Below are positions 1-6,306 of a DNA stretch of 6,766 nucleotides, piece by piece (the first letter of the stretch is position 1; each line of letters starts with the position of its first letter). The stretch is from Syntrophomonadaceae bacterium (lineage in GTDB: Bacteria > Bacillota > Dethiobacteria > DTU022). The notes below the pieces were generated by a model that worked only from the letters and a program-made list of their open reading frames with translations, was not told the origin of the DNA and made no database searches. A program made the position numbers and the translations under genes. The stretch lies in assembly GCA_003564055.1 (NCBI GenBank), contig PWSG01000279.1, positions 1-6,766 of the forward strand. The letters run 5' to 3'.

Positions 1-1731
1 CCTTTTTAACTGTGATCTAAACCCTTCATTGCCTTTTTGTTTGCTAAGGTGCCTGGAATAATCATCGATGTCGACACAGATAACCTGGTATGGATCGGAG
101 AGGTCACAACCGATGTACGAAGCCCTCTGGATCATATCTTTGGCAGAATGATAACTGCCGTTTAAGAGATCATCAATAAAATCACCGCTGACTCTCTCCT
201 CCGCTTCGTAGGCAATCTTACTCTGCATCATTTTCAGGGTAAAAACTGTTACGGCATGTTCAATGGCAAGAAATTCCATCTCGCCAAGTTTCTGAAATTC
301 GTTTTCCAGGATTGAAACATAACCCATAATGTTGTTTGCCAGTGTAATCGGTGCAATCAGCCGTGCCCGGGTCATGCCACCTTCCGGGAAAGGAGTAAAG
401 AACACCGCCTGCTTGAAATTATTGACCTGCTGGATTAGTTTGCGGTAATTTTGATCATCCCAGAGTCCTTTCGCCATCGCTTTTTCAATTAAAAACAGGT
501 TTTCTTCTTCACCGCTCAGGTGTGATCCGAGTATTTTGAAAAACTGATCCTGGACAATAATATCCCGTTCTATCAATTGGGCCAGGGTGAAAATAATCTC
601 TTCAAAACCTTTGTCTCTTAAAACCAGCCTGGTCAGTTTGTTATGGACATCCATGGAGTGGCGGAGCAGCTCGTTTTTCTTTTCCAGCTGCTTGAATAGG
701 CGGACATTTTCTATAACAATGGCCAGCTGGTAAGCTAGCAGTTCAAGGAGACGGGCATCATCGGTTGTAAAAGAGCCTTTCTTTTTGTTTATTGTATGAA
801 GCACCCCGGTTCTCCTGTTATCGACCACAAGGGGAACGGAAAGCGAGCTGCGCGCTCCGTAAATCCTGGCCAGTTTTTGGTTGGTTACGTGATCGCGATC
901 AGTCATGTTGCAAATGTAAGGTTTCCCGGTCAGGAATACCTTTACAGCTACTCCAATCCCGTTTTCTGCATCGGTATCGGTAGAGAGGGCATAAGAAGCA
1001 AATTGATCGTTGTTGACACCGAAGGCCGGTTTTTGTAAAACCAGAACCTTCTTTTCATAATCATAAAGTAAAACGCCGCAGCTTTCCACATCAATGGTCG
1101 ACTTCAACTCATCTAATATTTTCTCCAGGACGACCTCCAGGTCGTCTGTATTCGTAGACAAATACTTGCTGAAACGCATCAGGGCATCCATCTCTTTGCG
1201 CAGCTTAAGAAATGAACTTTGCCGATCTTTATTTTCCCATAAATTTGTTATATTATGGCCGATCAGCTCCAGCAGCTTTTCACCGCTGGAAGGAAAGGCC
1301 TTTTTATTGAAAGATCCTGCCCCGACCAGGCCAAAGTTGTTTGAAGTAAGTTTTACAGGGTGAAGCAGCAGTGAAGAACATTTTTGCTTAAGCAGGGGAG
1401 TCATAATCTTATTAAATTCGGGAACCTGGTCAGCAGGGCTCCCGGAAAATAATCCTGCAACTTCTTTACCGGTTTTCCACTGCATTTTCTGCCAGAGCGG
1501 TTCGCCTTCCCTGTCCTGTGAAAGGTAAGCCGTCAGCTCACCCTGCAGCTGGTCATAGGCAATAAAAAAGGAAATATCGGTTTCAATAGTTGAGCGCATC
1601 AATATTACCGCATCATTCAACCACTCTTCTGCAGCAATCTCATTTATCTCGCCCGGCAAAAAGGAAACTGGTTCTCCCATATTTTGACCGGCTGCTGTTA
1701 AGTCATTTTTCTTTTGGGGAACCCTGGGCAT
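1..1731 (-). CDS. GAF-domain PucR/CdaR-type transcriptional regulator, 3' end outside window
   Basis: The frame is open for 577 codons from ATG at 1731 to the window edge with no stop, so the C-terminus is missing. The start has a good site (AAGGAG, 8-9 nt upstream) that overlaps the stop of the ligase gene 11 nt away, so the two genes are probably co-transcribed and translationally coupled. Residues about 30-165 look like a divergent GAF-type sensor. Residues about 181-340 are a clearer GAF domain (MRFSKYLST..., SVPLVV, GVLHTINK, ending in ENVRLFKQLEKKNELL, a likely linker coiled coil). Residues about 355-500 form a third sensor-like region. From residue 518, FIDDLLNG...IGCDLSDPYQVICVDIDDYS matches the GGDEF-like domain of PucR/CdaR regulators, which is normally followed by a PucR C-terminal helix-turn-helix, here expected beyond position 1. 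I see no signal peptide or membrane segment, so it should be cytosolic. Its position suggests that it controls the ligase gene in response to a small aromatic or acyl ligand; the ligand is unknown. Confidence 0.85.
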   Translation of the reverse strand, partial: MPRVPQKKNDLTAAGQNMGEPVSFLPGEINEIAAEEWLNDAVILMRSTIETDISFFIAYDQLQGELTAYLSQDREGEPLWQKMQWKTGKEVAGLFSGSPADQVPEFNKIMTPLLKQKCSSLLLHPVKLTSNNFGLVGAGSFNKKAFPSSGEKLLELIGHNITNLWENKDRQSSFLKLRKEMDALMRFSKYLSTNTDDLEVVLEKILDELKSTIDVESCGVLLYDYEKKVLVLQKPAFGVNNDQFASYALSTDTDAENGIGVAVKVFLTGKPYICNMTDRDHVTNQKLARIYGARSSLSVPLVVDNRRTGVLHTINKKKGSFTTDDARLLELLAYQLAIVIENVRLFKQLEKKNELLRHSMDVHNKLTRLVLRDKGFEEIIFTLAQLIERDIIVQDQFFKILGSHLSGEEENLFLIEKAMAKGLWDDQNYRKLIQQVNNFKQAVFFTPFPEGGMTRARLIAPITLANNIMGYVSILENEFQKLGEMEFLAIEHAVTVFTLKMMQSKIAYEAEERVSGDFIDDLLNGSYHSAKDMIQRASYIGCDLSDPYQVICVDIDDYSRHLSKQKGNEGFRSQLKR

Positions 1732-1742
1732 ATAGACACTCC

Positions 1743-3026
1743 TTAAATATCTCTTTCGTCAAATACCCGCTTTGCTTTCCTTTCAGTCCGCGGCAGGCAC
1801 TGGCAGTCAACAATCTCTACCTGCGGCGAAACCCCGACTTTTGCTTTTGTCATCCTGAGAAATTCTTCGGCAAGTTCGCTGCGATCGCCGCAAAAGTCCT
1901 GGGTGCACTCCACGCGTAAAAGCATGCTGTCCCTGCCTTGATCACGTTTGAGAATAACCTGGTATTCACAGTTAAGCCCTTCCATTTCAGAGATCATCTG
2001 ATCGATCTGCCCGGGATAGACCAGAACTCCCCTGAACTTGAACATGTCATCAGTCCGGCCTAAAATACGGTCTATCCGGAAAAAGGGGCTTCCGCAGGGA
2101 CATTCTTCTATGATCTGGCGGGTTATATCCCTGGTCCGGTAACGAATCAGGGGCATTCCTTCCTTTCGCATGGTCGTGACAACCATTTCGCCTTCCTCTC
2201 CAGGGGGAACCTCTATTCCGGTGACAGGATCGATAATCTCAAAGATCAGGTAATCGGACCAGTAATGAATTCCTTCGTGGACATGACAGTCAATTCCTGT
2301 GCCGGGTCCGTATGTTTCAGTCATACCGATAATGTCGAAAGTTTCGATATTCAGCAGTTCTTCGATCCTGGCGCGCATCTTTTTGCCCCATCTTTCAGAA
2401 CCGATCACTCCCACTCTTAACTTAATTTTATCCTGCACTCCCTGTTTATTGACTTCTTCGGCCAGCAGCAGGGCATAAGAAGAAGTGCAGCAGATTGCTG
2501 TAGCCCCGAGGTCGATCAACATCTCCATTTGAAGCTCGTTTCCGCCGGGACCAACCGGAATGGCCATTGCACCAAGTCTTTCAATCCCGAGCTGGAAACC
2601 GACACCTGCCGTCCATAAACCATAACCCACGGTGATCTGCACCCTGTCCTCGGGTGTAATTCCCGCAAAATGCCAGCACCTGGCCATCATTTCCATCCAA
2701 TCGTCAAGATCCTGCCTGGTATAATAGGCAACAGTCTTCTTGCCGGTGGTTCCCGAAGAAGCATGAATTCTTATAATATCTCTCTCCGGAACGGACATTA
2801 ATCCAAATGGATAAGCTTCCCTCAGGTCCTGTTTTTCAGTAAAAGGCAGTTTTGAAATGTCATCCAAACTTTTGATATCACCCGGAGAGACTCCGGCATC
2901 ATCCAGTTTTTTTCTGTAAAAATCACAGTTTTCATAGGCGTGCTTTACGGTCCAGACCAGTCCTTTTTCCTGTAATGCCAGCATCTCTTCCCGCGTACCC
3001 GGAACATTATTGAAGTTTATCACCAA
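1743..3026 (-). CDS. paaK: Phenylacetate-CoA ligase family protein (AMP-forming, PaaK-like)
   Basis: This is a 427-residue AMP-forming acyl-CoA ligase, about the usual PaaK length (430-440). It would convert an aryl- or acyl-acetate, ATP and CoA into the CoA thioester in the cytosol. Visible motifs: the N-terminal PaaK region (about residues 20-70), the phosphate-binding loop ASSGTTGKKT (89-98), IIGMTETYGPG (232-242), YRTRD (296-300), the hinge GRTDDMFKFRGV (323-334), and the C-terminal PRTERKAKRV (412-421), where K417 is the likely catalytic lysine. The residue before it is Arg where I expect Gly in PaaK. C247, H248/H250, C309 and C311 could form a metal site, which is inference. The start is TTG at 3026, 8 nt after AGGAGG; GTG at 3023 is the alternative. 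Phenylacetate is the family default, but the nearby VOR-type operon also makes indoleacetate or branched-chain acids possible substrates. The gene lies 525 bp from the oxidoreductase operon and probably has its own promoter. Confidence 0.9.
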   Translation of the reverse strand: MVINFNNVPGTREEMLALQEKGLVWTVKHAYENCDFYRKKLDDAGVSPGDIKSLDDISKLPFTEKQDLREAYPFGLMSVPERDIIRIHASSGTTGKKTVAYYTRQDLDDWMEMMARCWHFAGITPEDRVQITVGYGLWTAGVGFQLGIERLGAMAIPVGPGGNELQMEMLIDLGATAICCTSSYALLLAEEVNKQGVQDKIKLRVGVIGSERWGKKMRARIEELLNIETFDIIGMTETYGPGTGIDCHVHEGIHYWSDYLIFEIIDPVTGIEVPPGEEGEMVVTTMRKEGMPLIRYRTRDITRQIIEECPCGSPFFRIDRILGRTDDMFKFRGVLVYPGQIDQMISEMEGLNCEYQVILKRDQGRDSMLLRVECTQDFCGDRSELAEEFLRMTKAKVGVSPQVEIVDCQCLPRTERKAKRVFDERDI

Positions 3027-3061
3027 AATATAGCCCTCCTCTGGAGTGAGTTTATCCGGGG

Positions 3062-3091
3062 ATTTAACCGGACCGGAGATAACGGTTAAAT
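3062..3091 (-). promoter_or_regulatory. Inverted repeat, possible operator of the ligase-regulator unit
   Basis: ATTTAACCG at 3062-3070 is repeated as its exact reverse complement CGGTTAAAT at 3083-3091, with a 12-bp spacer, so the centres lie 21 bp apart, about two helical turns. On the minus strand a CATAAT sequence (3095-3090), a possible -10 element, overlaps the upstream arm, and the ligase start codon lies 36 bp downstream of the other arm. No good -35 element is visible for this -10. The repeat could be an operator, perhaps for the GAF/PucR regulator encoded downstream, or a hairpin in the 5' untranslated region. There is no U-run, so it is not an intrinsic terminator. Confidence 0.4.
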
Positions 3092-3255
3092 TATGATCAA
3101 AAGTACATTCGCTATTGTTCGCACTATTCCTGCAATAATAAGAAAGGAATTTACTTTTTTGTTAGGTCCTTAATCCTGAAGTGCTGCACATTTTTGGCAA
3201 GATTTTTAAGTGATCCCGGAAACACTTATCTACACTGGGTTTATAAGGAGTCATT

Positions 3256-3375
3256 TTGAAAAACAACTTTTATGGCACCGGCTTGTCCGGGTTAGGGTTA
3301 TATTACTACGCAATCCAATCATATAGGGGATCATATTGGGGACAGCTTGAGGGGGCAGACCATTTCTTTGTTTGA
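3256..3375 (+). CDS. Candidate small Tyr/Gly-rich peptide (39 aa), unrecognised
   Basis: A short frame begins with TTG at 3256, five bases after a strong AAGGAG (3245-3250), and ends at TGA 3373-3375. The predicted peptide is rich in Gly and aromatic residues: FYGTGLSGLGLYYYAIQS, then SYRGSYWGQ, ending DHFFV. The part encoding SYRGSYWG contains a 12-base near-perfect direct repeat (ATCATATAGGGG then ATCATATTGGGG). It is the only plus-strand candidate in the window and sits alone in the intergenic region. I do not recognise a family. Short Gly/Tyr-rich peptides occur among spore-coat components of Clostridia and Bacilli, but that comparison is only compositional. I found no convincing promoter or terminator, so it may be a chance frame with a lucky ribosome binding site. 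Confidence 0.35.
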   Translation: MKNNFYGTGLSGLGLYYYAIQSYRGSYWGQLEGADHFFV

Positions 3376-3551
3376 TACAAAATGATCTGGCTGTTATTTC
3401 TCAGAACGATGAAAACTTAACCAAAAATAATTCTTTATAAGTGGCACTTTTCATGTATGGCGATTAATCATTTTAACCCTGCATGGTTAACCGGCCCTGG
3501 TCACCGTTCAGCCTGTAAGAACTGTCTTTTCCGGATCGAAAAATCTCTCCT

Positions 3552-4103
3552 TTATAGTGAATCGATATATTCCTTCCCCTTAAGCAGGGCTTTTTCGATA
3601 CCTTCGGCCAGGTTGCTCTTGTGCGGGGGCAAAAATGACCTTACTTCTTTTTTAACCCGCTCCAGCTCCAGAACACCGGTCTGGGCCAGAAAAGCGCCGA
3701 GCATGGCCAGGTTGGCCATTTTTTCGTTGCCGCTCTCTTCGGCCAGTTCACGGGTGGGGATAAAAACTGTTTTAATGCCATTTTGGCCATAGGTGCTGTT
3801 ATCCTTGCATACCAGGGAACTGTTAATCATGAGCAGGCCATTTTCGGGCAACCTGCTTCCAAATTTATCCAGGGCGGGTTCGCTCATGGCAATAACTGCT
3901 TTAGGCGTACCGGTAATGGGGGCACCGATCTGATTTTCCGACAGCACCACTGTGCAGTTAGCTGCGCCTCCACGCATTTCCACTCCATAGGAGGGCATCC
4001 AGGTCACATTAAGACCGGCTTTCATACCGCAGTGTGCGAGCAGTTCGCCCATCATCAGAACCCCCTGTCCGCCAAACCCCGACATAACTACAGAATACTC
4101 CAT
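3552..4103 (-). CDS. korC: 2-oxoacid:ferredoxin oxidoreductase, gamma subunit
   Basis: This is the gamma (catalytic gamma-domain) subunit of a four-subunit 2-oxoacid:ferredoxin oxidoreductase, which helps bind CoA and assemble the complex. Diagnostic motifs are GFGGQGVL near the N-terminus (residues 9-16) and MPSYGVEMRGG (36-46), followed by NCTVVLSE and the typical C-terminal helix region. I chose ATG at 4103 (183 aa) because GGAGG at 4116-4112 sits 8 nt upstream. The frame also extends to a TTG at 4118, but that codon overlaps the ribosome binding site, and the ATG at 4109 is only 2 nt from it. The gene follows the beta-subunit gene by 43 nt and is the last of the operon. The sequence does not by itself separate branched-chain, 2-oxoglutarate and aryl-pyruvate specificity. 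Confidence 0.93.
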   Translation of the reverse strand: MEYSVVMSGFGGQGVLMMGELLAHCGMKAGLNVTWMPSYGVEMRGGAANCTVVLSENQIGAPITGTPKAVIAMSEPALDKFGSRLPENGLLMINSSLVCKDNSTYGQNGIKTVFIPTRELAEESGNEKMANLAMLGAFLAQTGVLELERVKKEVRSFLPPHKSNLAEGIEKALLKGKEYIDSL

Positions 4104-4146
4104 TTCCATCTCCTCCAAAAAAAAGAATAAATATAAGAATAATCCT

Positions 4147-4896
4147 TTAAAAATCTTTATAAGTGCCCAGCGGAAAAGTATTGATCATTTCTGCCTCAAG
4201 ACGTCTGACCGATTGCTGCGGCGTCATGCGCCAGTTGGTAGGGCAGGCAGACAACAGTTCGATCAACCCCAGGCCGCGTTTTTCAATCTGGGCCTGAAAA
4301 GCACGGCGCATCGCCTTACGGGCTGTGCGGATGTGCGTATGACTGTGGCAGGCCACCCTTGCGGCAAAGGCAGTACCCTTCAGTGTTGAAATTAATTCGG
4401 CCACATTAATCGGGTAACCATCACCGACCGGCTGACGACCGGCGGGGGTGGTTGTTGTTTTCTGACCGGGCAGGGTGGTCGGAGCCATCTGACCGCCGGT
4501 CATACCATATACACTGTTGTTGACAAAAATTATGGTGATGCTTTCCTGACGGTTGGCGGCATGAATAATTTCACTGGTGCCGATCGCAGCCAGGTCGCCG
4601 TCTCCCTGGTAGGTTACAACAAAGCTGTCGGGGTTTGACCTTTTTATTCCCGTGGCGACCGCAGGGGCCCTTCCGTGGGGAGATTCACAGCAGTCAATAG
4701 CCAGGTAATCATAAAGGAATACGCCGCAACCGACCCCGATTACACCAATGGCTTTTGAGCTCAAATCATAGTAGTCGATGGTTTCGGCTGCCAGGCGGTG
4801 AACCAGGCCATGATGGCAGCCCGGGCAGAAATGAAATTTATTATCTGTTAATGATGCCGGTGAGGCAAAAACTCTTTTTTTAGCTGCTATTGACAT
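4147..4896 (-). CDS. korB: 2-oxoacid:ferredoxin oxidoreductase, beta subunit (thiamine pyrophosphate-binding)
   Basis: This 249-residue subunit carries the thiamine diphosphate and contributes to electron transfer from the 2-oxoacid decarboxylation step. Visible features: FCPGC at 23-27 (Cys24 and Cys27) and Cys57 in VGCGVF, which are the cluster/cofactor-linked cysteines of this family; HGRAPAVATGIKR (74-86); the TPP/Mg motif GDGDLAAIG (98-106) with its partner asparagines N126-N127 and YGMTGGQMAPTT (130-141); and the C-terminal CPTNW (218-222) and FPLGTYKDF. The family usually has CPGCGHG; here it is CPGCHHG, with His28 in place of Gly. The start is ATG 4896 with AAAGGAGG 8 nt upstream, inside the end of the alpha gene. 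The two genes overlap by 17 bp, which indicates translational coupling. The length is normal for the family. Confidence 0.95.
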   Translation of the reverse strand: MSIAAKKRVFASPASLTDNKFHFCPGCHHGLVHRLAAETIDYYDLSSKAIGVIGVGCGVFLYDYLAIDCCESPHGRAPAVATGIKRSNPDSFVVTYQGDGDLAAIGTSEIIHAANRQESITIIFVNNSVYGMTGGQMAPTTLPGQKTTTTPAGRQPVGDGYPINVAELISTLKGTAFAARVACHSHTHIRTARKAMRRAFQAQIEKRGLGLIELLSACPTNWRMTPQQSVRRLEAEMINTFPLGTYKDF

Positions 4897-5959
4897 GCCT
4901 GAGACCTCCTTTACCGACTATAACTTCGATTTCTTTCTCAATTTCTTCCGGTGTCGGGACAGCACCGCCGGGATAACTCTTGAAATAAACTTCACTGTTA
5001 CCGTTACAGGCCAGCTTAACATCTTCAAGCATTTGCCCGGTGTTCATCTCCACAACTAAAACCCGGCCGGCCTTTTGTGCCTCTTCGCGAACAGCCTTCT
5101 CGGGGAAGGGGAAGAGCGAGATTGGCCGCACCAAACCAACCTTTAAGCCTTGCAGGCAAGCCCGGTCTACCGCCGTGCGGGCGATGCGACTGCAGGAACC
5201 GAAAGCGACAACGATGAGATCGCAGCGGGTGGGACAATCTATTTCAACTTTAACCTCCTTTTCCTGTAGGGCCTTATATTTGTCGAGCAGTTTCAGGTTA
5301 TGCACCGTCATCTCGCCGTCTTTAAGGTAAAGTGATTTTACAAGGCGGGGCTGACGATCTTTTGCACCGCTCAAGGCCCAGGGGCTGTTCTGCGGGGGTG
5401 AAAGAGCTTCTCTTAACATGACCGGTTCTTTCATCTGACCGAGGATGGCGTCACCGAGAATCATGGCCGGGTTGCGGTACTTGAAGGCGAGGCGAAAAGC
5501 TTCACCGGCCAGATCGTACATTTCCTGGGCTGAATTGGGGGCAAGAACAATCAGGCGGTAATCACCGTGGCCGCCGCCCCGGGTGGCCTGCATGTAGTCA
5601 CCCTGGGTCGGGGCGATACCTCCTAAGCCCGGTCCACTGCGGGTTATATTTACCACAACGGCCGGTAATTCAGACCCGGCCAGGTAAGAAAGACCCTCCT
5701 GCATCAGAGAAATACCCGGTCCTGATGACGATGTCATGGCCATCTTGCCTGAAGCAGCAGCGCCTAAAACCATGTTAATAGATGCCAGTTCACTCTCGGC
5801 CTGGATAAAGACACCACCTACTGCCGGCAGCGCTGCTGAAAGATATTCCGGAATATCATTTTGCGGAGTGATCGGGTAGCCGAAATAATAGCGGCACCCG
5901 GCATCAATGGCGCCCTGGGCCAGGGCAACGCTACCCTTTAAAAGTTGTTTTTCTGTCAT
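4880..5959 (-). CDS. vorB: 2-oxoacid:ferredoxin oxidoreductase, alpha subunit (VorB-like)
   Basis: This 359-residue alpha subunit forms the pyrimidine-binding half of the thiamine diphosphate site plus the C-terminal transketolase-like domain. Motifs: FGYPITPQNDIPEYL (26-40), the catalytic-type glutamates in QAESE (53-57), TSSSGPGISLMQEG (76-89), SGPGLGG (108-114), GGGHGDYRLIVLAP (128-141), GDAILGQMKEP (169-179), then the C-terminal domain with LVRPISLFPFP (276-286) and VVEMNTGQM (302-310). The run from NDIPEYL through GHGDYRLIVLAP resembles proteins named VorB (3-methyl-2-oxobutanoate:ferredoxin oxidoreductase) more than PorA or IorA, from memory of the family. Substrates would be branched-chain 2-oxoacids; 2-oxoglutarate is the main alternative. 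The start is ATG 5959 with GAGGA 8 nt upstream. It follows the ferredoxin gene by 51 nt and overlaps the beta gene by 17 bp. Confidence 0.94.
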   Translation of the reverse strand: MTEKQLLKGSVALAQGAIDAGCRYYFGYPITPQNDIPEYLSAALPAVGGVFIQAESELASINMVLGAAASGKMAMTSSSGPGISLMQEGLSYLAGSELPAVVVNITRSGPGLGGIAPTQGDYMQATRGGGHGDYRLIVLAPNSAQEMYDLAGEAFRLAFKYRNPAMILGDAILGQMKEPVMLREALSPPQNSPWALSGAKDRQPRLVKSLYLKDGEMTVHNLKLLDKYKALQEKEVKVEIDCPTRCDLIVVAFGSCSRIARTAVDRACLQGLKVGLVRPISLFPFPEKAVREEAQKAGRVLVVEMNTGQMLEDVKLACNGNSEVYFKSYPGGAVPTPEEIEKEIEVIVGKGGLRHVNSS

Positions 5960-6010
5960 AGTTGGGTTCCTCGTTAATTGATCAATTTTGTTTCCAGTCT
6001 TTGACGATAA

Positions 6011-6217
6011 CTACCTGTATACTTCCAGGGCGACATCCGGGCAGATTTCTGCACAGAGCGCACACCCTGAACATACCTTGTCTTCGGAAAAAGTTGCCAC
6101 GCTATAGCCGCTGCGGTTGCGCCTGGTGCTGTCAAGGTAAAGATTCCCTTCCTTACAGACTTCAAGGCAATAACCACAGCCCTTGCACCGCTCTTCTTTT
6201 ACCGCTACTCTACCCAT
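6011..6217 (-). CDS. 2x[4Fe-4S] ferredoxin, delta subunit of the oxidoreductase
   Basis: This 68-residue protein has two complete four-cysteine cluster motifs: C11-C14-C17-C21 and C49-C52-C55-C59-P60, so it should hold two [4Fe-4S] clusters and carry electrons between the TPP site and external ferredoxin. The first motif lacks the usual proline after the fourth cysteine (Lys22). The linker (about residues 29-39) includes a basic TRRNR stretch. The start is ATG 6217, 7 nt after an AGGGGG site. As first gene of the operon it lies 26-33 nt after the T-box terminator, so its expression depends directly on readthrough. The position right before the alpha subunit, together with the short length, favours the delta subunit over a free ferredoxin. 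Confidence 0.93.
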   Translation of the reverse strand: MGRVAVKEERCKGCGYCLEVCKEGNLYLDSTRRNRSGYSVATFSEDKVCSGCALCAEICPDVALEVYR

Positions 6218-6242
6218 TGGAAATCCCCCTTACCGGTTTGCA

Positions 6243-6286
6243 AACAAAAAGCCCTTTCATCTCAATTTAAAAGAGACGAAAGGGCT
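6243..6286 (-). terminator. Intrinsic terminator of the T-box leader
   Basis: A hairpin pairs AGCCCTTTC-G-TCTC with GAGA-T-GAAAGGGCT (14 positions, one G-U), has a 9-nt AT-rich loop, and is followed by a run of five to six T then GTTTG. It lies just after the T-box sequence and 26 nt before the ferredoxin start, so it is the conditional terminator. It should form when tRNA-Leu is charged and be avoided when uncharged tRNA stabilises the antiterminator (candidate helix CCGT 6315-6312 with GCGG 6295-6292). Confidence 0.9.
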
Positions 6287-6291
6287 TGCTT

Positions 6292-6306
6292 CCGCGTTAC
6301 CACTCT
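6292..6306 (-). promoter_or_regulatory. T-box sequence element (antiterminator 3' half)
   Basis: AGAGTGGTAACGCGG matches the T-box consensus AGGGTGGNACCGCGG at most positions. The differences are the third base (A for G) and an A for C in the ACC part. The TGG that contacts the tRNA CCA end is intact. Confidence 0.92.

Larger units (their letters stand above)
3027..3551. other. 525-bp intergenic region between oxidoreductase operon and ligase gene
   Basis: No long open frame here looks like a real gene, and I could not recognise a strong intrinsic terminator after the gamma-subunit gene. The region is AT-richer than its flanks. It holds a short plus-strand frame with a ribosome binding site (3256-3375), two TTCGC repeats (3108-3122), and an inverted repeat with a possible -10 element in front of the ligase gene (3062-3095). 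Its length suggests a break between two transcription units. Confidence 0.6.

Noticed and set aside
1590..1919. Plus-strand open frame of 109 codons
   Set aside because: It is antisense to the ends of the regulator and ligase genes and has a low-complexity, unnatural composition.
3371..3400. Plus-strand TTGATA / TATTTC pair with 17-bp spacing as a promoter
   Set aside because: The -10 match is poor and no gene follows in that direction.
3485..3494. GGTTAACC palindrome after the gamma gene as a terminator or operator
   Set aside because: It has no stable stem-loop and no U-run. Only a weak similarity to the repeat at 3062-3091 remains, which I mention there.
3457..3792. Plus-strand open frame of 111 codons
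   Set aside because: Most of it runs antisense through the gamma-subunit gene, it lacks a ribosome binding site, and the translation resembles no protein family.
4103..4118. TTG at 4118 as start of the gamma subunit
   Set aside because: The codon overlaps the GGAGG that serves the ATG at 4103, and the extra residues (MEEME) are encoded by the binding site itself.
3783..4130. Plus-strand open frame of 115 codons
   Set aside because: It is antisense to the gamma subunit, which has clear GFGGQG and PSYGVEMRGG motifs.
5976..5987. 12-bp palindrome AATTGATCAATT between ferredoxin and alpha genes
   Set aside because: It is AT-rich, short and inside the operon with no promoter or terminator signal, so chance is likely.
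5962..6270. Plus-strand open frame of 102 codons and minus-strand frame 5974-6177
   Set aside because: Both are other-frame shadows of the ferredoxin gene, whose eight cluster cysteines identify the true frame.
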